Notes under the pieces: generated by a model
What the model was told of the DNA's origin: nothing
Databases searched by the model: none
The model's input: the letters and a program-made list of their open reading frames with translations, nothing else
Position numbers and translations under genes: made by a program
Assembly: GCA_018645005.1 (NCBI GenBank)
Contig: JABGPJ010000126.1
Coordinates: forward strand, 1 to 59,390
Length of the DNA: 59,390 nucleotides
DNA from: Deltaproteobacteria bacterium
GTDB lineage: Bacteria > SAR324 > XYD2-FULL-50-16
Reading direction: 5' to 3'
In this document: positions 53,249 to 59,390 of the stretch, one piece after another
Position numbering within the stretch: the stretch's first letter is position 1
Layout of the letters: each line of letters starts with the position of its first letter

Positions 53249-55312
53249 ATGGAACCAGTGACCAGATTGCAGGGCACAGACGGTATTAGAGGCCGGATTT
53301 CCAATGAACAACCCCGAAATCATGGCATGAATGCGTTGACCTATTTTCATGAGACTGGGTTTTTAACCCCGGCTTTTTTTGAGCACTACACTTATGCTTA
53401 TGCAAGCTTATTGCTGGAGGCAGGTAGTGTTAAAAAAGGAGAATCGATTGTCATCGGGTGGGATCCAAGAGATCAGGTGGGAGATTTTAACAAAGCAGCG
53501 ATCTTAGGGATTTGTAAAGCCGGAATGCGGGCGATTATTGTGGGCGTGTTGCCCACACCGGCAGTTCCGCTGTATATGTTGTCCCAACACGCGGCGGGGT
53601 GTGTGGTCCTGACGGCATCTCATAACCCCTCAGATCAAAACGGGATTAAGCTTTTTCACGGATGGACGGCGTTGAAGTTTCTTCCTGAAGATGATGCGGC
53701 ATTGACGTTGAAGATCATAGAGCAGCAGAACGTGGATCTGGATAACCTCCCTGTTTCAGAAGATTTTGAAGATCACATCGATGCGGCAAAATCATTTTTT
53801 ATTCAATACCAGATAGACCCGCTGAACAGCTGGATTGATCAACAAACCTTCACAGATGTCGTGCTGGTAATCGATGCGTCAAAAGGTGCGGTTGCGACAG
53901 TTGTGAGCGAGATTTTCGGTCGATATCGTTTCCAGGAAGTAATTTATACAAATCTTGAAGGCGGCATCAATGAATACTGCGGCGTTGCCGATCTGGAAGG
54001 ACAGGAGTTAATTTATGCCAGTGAAATCACTGAGCAGTCCGGGCGGTTTTTCCTCTATGAAACCCTGCAAACAATGATCGGTAAAGCACGTTCAATGGTG
54101 GATATTCAGGCTGGCAAAACACAAATGATAGGTCTTGTTTTCGACGGAGATGGTGATCGCTGTTTTCGTCTGGACTACCACGCAGATAAGGATGCACTGA
54201 TTGTATCATCAGGAGATCAACTGGGAATTCACCTTGCAAGATATATTAAACAACGGGACGGCTCGAAAACGGAAAACAGTTGGTTTATCAACACTGTTGA
54301 AAGCGACCTGAAAACTGCCATTACTGCAGAGGAAGAGGGATACCAATCAGTGATTACCGGTGTCGGAGATAAATGGATATTAAAAAAAGCTGTGCTGGAT
54401 ATGATTCAGGCCCAGCTCGACACTGAACATCCAATGTCTGGTGCTTTAAAGACATTGTTACAGGCGGATGCATCTGGCGAGGAGTTATCGGGGTTGGAAA
54501 TTTCATTTGCCTGGAAAGCCTATCTCCAACGCGGCAGAGCGGAAGATAGACAACCCCAATACCGCTATCAGATTGGAATAGAAGAATCAGGGCACAGTAT
54601 ACTACCTGGTTTTATTAAAGACGGATCTGCAACTATCCGCTGTTTTGCCGGAAACGGTATAAAATCAGGGTTGAATTCTCTGCTGGCAATTCAACAGACA
54701 GTTTTAGAGCGCAATGGGAAAGACCGAATATCCTATCTTGAACATCCATTTTCAGCAGGGATTAAGACCACATTTTACACTTATTATGTTATTAAAAAAC
54801 GATTATTGCCGGGTTCCGCGTTCAGACAGGATTTGGAGAGAGCAGTGCGGCAAGCGGTCGATACGTGTTTTTCGGCAGATTATCAATCAAATAGGATCCA
54901 TTTTCCCGAAGAAGAATCGTTGATCTATTTTAAGATTTCAAAGAGCGGAAAGACAGCAGGGGCAGTTTTTATTCGAAATTCTGGAACGGAAGATAAGTCC
55001 GCTCTTTATTTGCGAGGTGAACTGGAAATTGCGCCTTTTCTGAAAACCATCGGACAAATCCTGCATTTATTTCTTCTTAAAGGGATGAAGAACCAGAAAA
55101 GTGATTTTGTTCGATTTGAAATTGATGCATTAAAGATGATCGCTGGTGGCCTATCAACTATACCTCTCAGGGAAAAGTACCCGTCGCTGCCATATGAGCG
55201 TATCTTGAAGGAAATTGAGTTCAAAGAGGGTTTGCTTGGAAGAGAAGAAAAGGATCTGATGTTGACCGAGAAAGGAAAATTGCTTAATGATTATTGGGAA
55301 CAGCAAGATTAA
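53249..55312 (+). CDS. Enlarged alpha-D-phosphohexomutase (PGM/PMM family)
   Basis: The 687-residue protein keeps the complete phosphohexomutase active site: GTDGIRG at the N-terminus, phosphoserine loop TASHNPSDQNGIK (about 121-133), metal loop FDGDGDR (about 297-303), sugar loop GVGDKW, GIEESGHSI and the phosphate loop NSGTEDKSA (about 576). Typical members have 440-580 residues; extra length here lies between the sugar loops (about 390-440) and in an 80-residue C-terminal helical tail that includes LTEKGKLL. It could be a phosphoglucomutase, phosphomannomutase or glucosamine mutase; the sequence does not decide. Confidence 0.85.
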   Translation: MEPVTRLQGTDGIRGRISNEQPRNHGMNALTYFHETGFLTPAFFEHYTYAYASLLLEAGSVKKGESIVIGWDPRDQVGDFNKAAILGICKAGMRAIIVGVLPTPAVPLYMLSQHAAGCVVLTASHNPSDQNGIKLFHGWTALKFLPEDDAALTLKIIEQQNVDLDNLPVSEDFEDHIDAAKSFFIQYQIDPLNSWIDQQTFTDVVLVIDASKGAVATVVSEIFGRYRFQEVIYTNLEGGINEYCGVADLEGQELIYASEITEQSGRFFLYETLQTMIGKARSMVDIQAGKTQMIGLVFDGDGDRCFRLDYHADKDALIVSSGDQLGIHLARYIKQRDGSKTENSWFINTVESDLKTAITAEEEGYQSVITGVGDKWILKKAVLDMIQAQLDTEHPMSGALKTLLQADASGEELSGLEISFAWKAYLQRGRAEDRQPQYRYQIGIEESGHSILPGFIKDGSATIRCFAGNGIKSGLNSLLAIQQTVLERNGKDRISYLEHPFSAGIKTTFYTYYVIKKRLLPGSAFRQDLERAVRQAVDTCFSADYQSNRIHFPEEESLIYFKISKSGKTAGAVFIRNSGTEDKSALYLRGELEIAPFLKTIGQILHLFLLKGMKNQKSDFVRFEIDALKMIAGGLSTIPLREKYPSLPYERILKEIEFKEGLLGREEKDLMLTEKGKLLNDYWEQQD

Positions 55313-55332
55313 AACAATCCTGAGGAGAAAAA

Positions 55333-56034
55333 ATGAAGAGAGCATTTCTAACCGTTCTGCTGGTCACATTGTTGAGTTTTTCCACCTGCTACGCACAATC
55401 AGAAACCAAGGCCAGCGACAAAAAAGATCAGGCGAATCCGGTAGATGAATCAACTAATGTTACCTATGTCTCCCCCAAAAAGGTGATCTTGGTTCCTGGA
55501 AGTATACAGAAAATAAAAAAAGGCAAGGCTTCTCTAATGATAGAATATAAGGAACTTCACAAAACCAAGAAATTTCCAATCATTCGAATTCAGGGAATTC
55601 CATTCAAACTGAGAAAAAAGGGCGACAATCTTGTATTTACCTGGCAGCAGGCTGGTTATGAAGTTGTCTGGGTAAAAGGAGATAAAGAAGTGATCTTGAT
55701 GTCATCTGAACCCTTCAAACGGAAATCCTTCTCTGTTAAAAACAAAGATGTAAAAAACAGCGTTATTTACAAAGGATTGGTGGTAGAAACCAAACGACGT
55801 GACGGAGTTATCTCAAAACTGGAAGTGGCTGATGTGGTTAAAGACGCAAGCGGGAATATGGAGAAGTTTTCGGTACGAACCTTTGCCAATAAAGACAACC
55901 CTGCAGAATTTCATAACGAAAACAATATTTTAGCCCCTGAGTTCCACAAGCAATATGAAAAGGGAATTAACGACGAAGTGCTCTATATTTTTACATCAAA
56001 CAAGAAAGGTGAGATCTTCGTTTATTACCGGTAA
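55333..56034 (+). CDS. Secreted protein of unknown function
   Basis: The 233-residue protein has a signal peptide (about 1-22, cleaved near CYAQS) behind an AGGAG ribosome site. The mature part is lysine-rich and beta-rich without a motif I recognise. It begins 20 bp after the phosphohexomutase stop and ends just before the SprT-like gene, so it is probably part of that operon. A periplasmic role is all that can be inferred. Confidence 0.6.
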   Translation: MKRAFLTVLLVTLLSFSTCYAQSETKASDKKDQANPVDESTNVTYVSPKKVILVPGSIQKIKKGKASLMIEYKELHKTKKFPIIRIQGIPFKLRKKGDNLVFTWQQAGYEVVWVKGDKEVILMSSEPFKRKSFSVKNKDVKNSVIYKGLVVETKRRDGVISKLEVADVVKDASGNMEKFSVRTFANKDNPAEFHNENNILAPEFHKQYEKGINDEVLYIFTSNKKGEIFVYYR

Positions 56035-56076
56035 CGGTTGTCTGAATTCGTAACGTCAAACATACATTTGTACTGT

Positions 56077-56712
56077 ATGCAGCAAGAAACATTTCCCGTC
56101 TCACTTCACTCATATGCGTTTCAGCTTAGAAAAAAATTGCTGAAGCGCGCATCGCTTCAAGATCTTCTCGACTGCCACGCACGCCATCAGGAATTTCTGG
56201 GTCGGGTGTCCCAGTTGATCGATTTCAACCGCCTTTCCCTCGCTGATCGATTTGCCTGGAAATTACTGAGGGAGATCAATATCTTAAGTCTGGACTTCTC
56301 TAACGAGGGAAAATTTCCGAATCGGAATGGGGAAAAACCAGCTAAACCAGCTCAGGGTATCTATTTGAATCTGGAAGATGTTGTGATGAATGTGCAGAAA
56401 ATCTGGTTTTCCGAAATGAAAAAATTACCGAGTATTGTCTGGCTGAAAAGATTTTCTACCAGAAAATTGGCTCACTATTCCTTCAAGGCTGATGAGATTG
56501 CTTTTTCATTGATTTTCGATTCCATGGATGCCCCGGCTGAGATTGTGAGTTATTTGGCCTACCACGAATTGTTACATCGACAAATGGGAGCAAAACGAGT
56601 GAACGGTCGGCAATATGCCCATACCAGCGAGTTCAAAGCCCAGGAACACCTCTTTCCCAATTGGCGATCAATCGATCAACAGATCAATCAATACATTCTT
56701 AACATTGACTGA
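56077..56712 (+). CDS. SprT-like zinc metallopeptidase
   Basis: From ATG 56077 the protein has 211 residues and no signal peptide. The HExxH zinc motif is AYHELLHRQMG, with a third ligand His likely in QYAHTSEFKAQE, in the spacing of SprT-like/YgjP-like cytosolic minigluzincins. The substrate is unknown. A TTG at 56038 gives a 224-residue alternative; no good ribosome site distinguishes them. It lies between a secreted protein gene and tsaD on the same strand. Confidence 0.7.
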   Translation: MQQETFPVSLHSYAFQLRKKLLKRASLQDLLDCHARHQEFLGRVSQLIDFNRLSLADRFAWKLLREINILSLDFSNEGKFPNRNGEKPAKPAQGIYLNLEDVVMNVQKIWFSEMKKLPSIVWLKRFSTRKLAHYSFKADEIAFSLIFDSMDAPAEIVSYLAYHELLHRQMGAKRVNGRQYAHTSEFKAQEHLFPNWRSIDQQINQYILNID

Positions 56713-56863
56713 CTTCCTAATATTGGTATCAAACCAGATAAGTATCAATACTCCTGTTATAAACCGCACGCTGGTATTCAAATAAGCATTATATTGGAAG
56801 AAAAACAAGGATTGAACTTTTTAGGCCTGAGCAATCGGGCGGAAAACTGCATGTATTTATGAG

Positions 56864-57946
56864 ATGATATTAGCGATTGAAACATCCTGCGACGATTCTG
56901 CGGTCGCTCTGCTGAATTTAAATGGGGATGTCATTATCAGTCAGATATCCAGTCAGATCGAATTACATCAAAAGTATGGCGGGATTGTACCGGAAATAGC
57001 CAGCCGCAAGCATTTGACGACGCTGCCGCTTCTCCTGCGGTCTCTGATGGAAAGCCACGATTTGAACTTGAAAGATCTAAAAGCAATAGCGGTCACTTAC
57101 GCCCCGGGATTGATCGGTTCATTGCTGGTAGGCGTCAGTTATGCAAAAACATTAGCCTGGATGCTGAATATTCCAGTGATTCCCATTGACCATCTGGAAG
57201 GACATCTTCTGGCTCCTTTTCTGGATAATAAGGAAATTCGCTTTCCTTATCTGGCTCTGATTGCTTCCGGTGGACATACACATCTGATTCAGGCCAGTGG
57301 ATTGGGAGACTATAAACTGCTTGGCAGAACAATGGACGATGCAGCAGGTGAAGCGTATGATAAGGTAGCCAAAATGCTGGGGTTTCAGTATCCCGGAGGC
57401 CCACTGATTGAACAATTGACAGCCTGTTGTCCTGAACCGACAATCACTTTTCCGGTGCCGTTGAAAGGTAAAAAGACGTTGAACTTCAGTTTTTCTGGAT
57501 TAAAAACGGCCGTGAGAAATGAAGCGATACGTCAGAAAGTCTACACTGAGGGCCAGCGATTGATCACTTTCGAAGAATACCTTGATATCCCGGATGCGGA
57601 TCGGAAAAATCGAATTGCAAATATTGCTGCAAGTTTCCAGAAAATTATGACGGTCATTATGGCCGAACGCATGGCGGATGCCCTCAAAAAAACAGGGCTT
57701 AAACAGATGGCTTTAACCGGAGGTGTGGCAGCAAATACCGGTATCCGAGCAAGTCTGTCACGACTGGCAACCCGCAGAGGTGTTCAAGTTTTTTTCCCTG
57801 AGGTTGGAAACTGCACCGATAACGCCGCGATGATCGGCTATACAGCCGTTCAGTACATGAACGGCGGAATAACAAACTTCGAGCCTGTATTGAATCTTAA
57901 CGCATCTTCTAAAAGTCCGATCGGACTAATGGATATACAGGTATGA
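56864..57946 (+). CDS. tsaD: tRNA N6-adenosine threonylcarbamoyltransferase
   Basis: The 360-residue ASKHA-fold TsaD is complete. AIETSCDDSAVAL opens it, metal-binding histidines lie in ASRKH (about 47) and the following segment, ASGGHTHLI sits in the substrate cleft, and C-terminal FSFSGLKTAV, GGVAANTGIR and CTDNAAMIGY are conserved. With TsaB and TsaE it transfers threonylcarbamoyl to A37 of ANN-decoding tRNAs. tRNA-Thr, such a substrate, is encoded about 1.4 kb away, though this is probably coincidence. Confidence 0.96.
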   Translation: MILAIETSCDDSAVALLNLNGDVIISQISSQIELHQKYGGIVPEIASRKHLTTLPLLLRSLMESHDLNLKDLKAIAVTYAPGLIGSLLVGVSYAKTLAWMLNIPVIPIDHLEGHLLAPFLDNKEIRFPYLALIASGGHTHLIQASGLGDYKLLGRTMDDAAGEAYDKVAKMLGFQYPGGPLIEQLTACCPEPTITFPVPLKGKKTLNFSFSGLKTAVRNEAIRQKVYTEGQRLITFEEYLDIPDADRKNRIANIAASFQKIMTVIMAERMADALKKTGLKQMALTGGVAANTGIRASLSRLATRRGVQVFFPEVGNCTDNAAMIGYTAVQYMNGGITNFEPVLNLNASSKSPIGLMDIQV

Positions 57947-58090
57947 ATTGACAGGTCTGAATTACCTTTCAGGGGAATAAATATTGACATAAACCAAAAT
58001 GAGCAAGATAATTTAACGAAATGTACACGGGATTAAAGATCTTATTTCATTCCTAGTTTAATTGAATGGTAATAGATAAAAAATTGAGAA

Positions 58091-59293
58091 ATGGAAAATA
58101 CAACTGAACGTTCAAAAAAATCGTTGGCCATCTGGGGAATACCAATAGCCATTCTAGTGATCCTGATTGTGGTCTTGATCTTCGAGTTGAACAGCGGCGA
58201 AGATGTGGTTGAAAAGCCAGTTCAGGAAGAAGAGGTCGTAGTGCAGGCCACTGACAGCAAAGCTGAAGGAGTGACGCTGGAAGTACAACCAATGCTGGAG
58301 TCTGAAAAGGAATCGGAAGAATCATATGTTACGGAAGCTGAGACAACAGCACCTGAGAAAGAAATTGAGGATGCCGATAACAAACCCAAGTTGGCAGCAT
58401 ATCTTGATGATGATGAAGCTGAAAAGTCCTATATCGTACAAGAGGGCGACAATCTTTGGAAAATCGCCAAGAAAAAAGATTTCCTGGGTGATCCCTGGAA
58501 GTGGAAAACAATTTTAATTCAGAATAAAAGCAAGATTAACTACACCATTTTCTCCGAAGAGACCGGACAATGGAAGGTGATGGTAGATGCCGGAAAACGG
58601 CTTGTTGTACGATCTGAAGATACTTCGAAATCAAAAACCAGCTTTGACAGAACCCGAAAAAAACGCTACGCAGTGCAGCTGCTGTCACTGAACACCGATC
58701 AACTGGATAAGGGAGTCGATATCGTTAAATTCCTGATCAAGGACGGCTACCACGCATATCTTTATCGCACGCGGGAAAAAATCAAAAGACCAAATCTTAA
58801 ACAAGCCCAATTTTTCTATCGTATCCGTGTCGGCTTTTTTGAAACAGAAAGAGAGGCTTTGAGTGCCGGTGAAGACATTGTTGAACAGTATGACGAAAAG
58901 AATGTTTTTCCGCCTGATTTCTGGGCTGTTCTGCCCAGTTACAGCGAATTGAACGGCGAATTGATCGATTTTGGAATTCAGCGAAACAAACCCTGGATTA
59001 TCCAGTTGACAGACAAAGCCAGTCGTAAGGAAGCTATTGACGATCTTAAAGCACTCGCCTCTTTCGTTGATTACTCTTATATTTCACAAAAGAGGGAAGA
59101 AGAAGGTGGTTTCCGCTACCGTACCCGTTTGGGTTTTTATGAGACAAAGGCGGATGCTGGTGCTGCGTTGGCGAAAATCCAGCAAAATAACCCTAATCAG
59201 TTTTATAATTCACAGATTTTGGAGATTAAACACCTAATGGAAGATGCCATTGGGCAGTCTACTGGTCAATCTTCTCTTAAGAAACTTCGCTAA
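58091..59293 (+). CDS. Membrane-anchored LysM and double SPOR-like domain protein
   Basis: The 400-residue protein has a short cytoplasmic basic tail, one transmembrane helix (WGIPIAILVILIVVLIFEL, about 15-33) and an acidic linker. It continues with a LysM module (YIVQEGDNLWKIAKKKD, about 112-165) and two SPOR-like repeats (about 195-290 and 305-385; YAVQLLSLN..YRIRVGFFETEREA, then WIIQLTD..YRTRLGFYETKADA). LysM binds peptidoglycan and SPOR binds denuded septal glycan, so it is probably a cell-wall or division-associated protein. It ends 13 bp before the tRNA gene. Confidence 0.83.
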   Translation: MENTTERSKKSLAIWGIPIAILVILIVVLIFELNSGEDVVEKPVQEEEVVVQATDSKAEGVTLEVQPMLESEKESEESYVTEAETTAPEKEIEDADNKPKLAAYLDDDEAEKSYIVQEGDNLWKIAKKKDFLGDPWKWKTILIQNKSKINYTIFSEETGQWKVMVDAGKRLVVRSEDTSKSKTSFDRTRKKRYAVQLLSLNTDQLDKGVDIVKFLIKDGYHAYLYRTREKIKRPNLKQAQFFYRIRVGFFETEREALSAGEDIVEQYDEKNVFPPDFWAVLPSYSELNGELIDFGIQRNKPWIIQLTDKASRKEAIDDLKALASFVDYSYISQKREEEGGFRYRTRLGFYETKADAGAALAKIQQNNPNQFYNSQILEIKHLMEDAIGQSTGQSSLKKLR

Positions 59294-59306
59294 GCAACCC
59301 ACCTTA

Positions 59307-59382
59307 GCCGACATAGCTCATCAGGTAGAGCAGCACATTCGTAATGTGCAGGTGACCGGTTCGACTCCGGTTGTCGGCTCCA
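59307..59382 (+). tRNA. tRNA-Thr (anticodon CGU), CCA encoded
   Basis: The 76-base gene folds into a standard cloverleaf. The acceptor stem is GCCGACA/TGTCGGC, the anticodon stem GCACA/TGTGC encloses TTCGTAA with anticodon CGT, and the T-arm is ACCGG-TTCGACT-CCGGT. The discriminator is T and CCA follows. It reads ACG codons. Confidence 0.95.
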
Positions 59383-59390
59383 GTACTTCA

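Noticed and set aside
59307-59382. tRNA-Thr as an attachment site for an integrated element
   Set aside because: The window ends just after the tRNA, and no integrase or repeated tRNA 3' end is visible.

Overview
This window looks like chromosomal DNA of a Gram-negative bacterium that resembles a deltaproteobacterium (Desulfobacterota or SAR324-like). The case rests on a heptose-phosphate isomerase for LPS, several outer-membrane and periplasmic proteins, a PurS-PurL type FGAM synthase without a glutaminase domain, a KorDABC 2-oxoacid:ferredoxin oxidoreductase next to TCA genes, and a large acyl-CoA oxidation gene set. The lineage is inferred from gene content only; there is no rRNA to anchor it. 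A tRNA-Thr(CGU) closes the window.

Layout. (1) 1-3.6 kb: a signalling block with an RsbW-like anti-sigma kinase, a REC-PP2C phosphatase and a HEAT-repeat/REC protein. (2) 3.6-22.4 kb: lipid and acyl-CoA metabolism. It holds an acyl-CoA synthetase, a TetR regulator, a MFE-2-type hydroxyacyl-CoA dehydrogenase, the kor operon with a tandem-ACT protein, an alpha-methylacyl-CoA racemase, an old-yellow-enzyme type dienoyl/enoyl reductase, an EamA exporter, a metallo-hydrolase, PlsC, a nitronate-monooxygenase-like flavoprotein, an enoyl-CoA hydratase and a hydratase-2 (MaoC). (3) 22.4-27.8 kb: an OmpA-like envelope protein, a CheY, a FecR-like secreted protein and a TerB-like/DHH pair. (4) 27.7-30.7 kb: an acyl-CoA dehydrogenase-etfB-etfA operon. 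(5) 31-38.5 kb: small secreted proteins, a second TerB-like protein, gloA with a fatty-acyl-AMP ligase, and a lipoprotein/outer-membrane-protein pair. (6) 38.7-59.4 kb: mostly housekeeping genes (aminotransferase, valS, purL, acn, mdh, guaA, gmhA, trpS, an enlarged phosphohexomutase, SprT-like, tsaD, LysM-SPOR, tRNA-Thr).

How the genes work together. The ligase, racemase, ACAD/ETF, hydratase-2 and MFE-2-type dehydrogenase make a plausible split, prokaryotic counterpart of the peroxisomal route for alpha-methyl-branched acyl-CoAs. Kor, Acn and Mdh would oxidise the resulting acetyl/propionyl units. A ten-base motif, CAATCTGTTA or its complement, lies upstream of kor, of the ACAD-ETF operon and of the tetR gene, so it may be a shared operator.

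The most unusual material is not coding. Two families of miniature hairpin elements are scattered through the window. Family B (5 copies; 238, 121, 62, 236 and 236 bp) has long terminal inverted repeats and 9-bp target duplications, four of them perfect. Family A (6 copies, about 101 or 138 bp) is mostly TA-flanked and IS630/Tc1-like. Many copies sit 15-50 bp upstream of start codons, leaving the ribosome-binding site intact. One copy supplies the stop codon and last residues of a gene.
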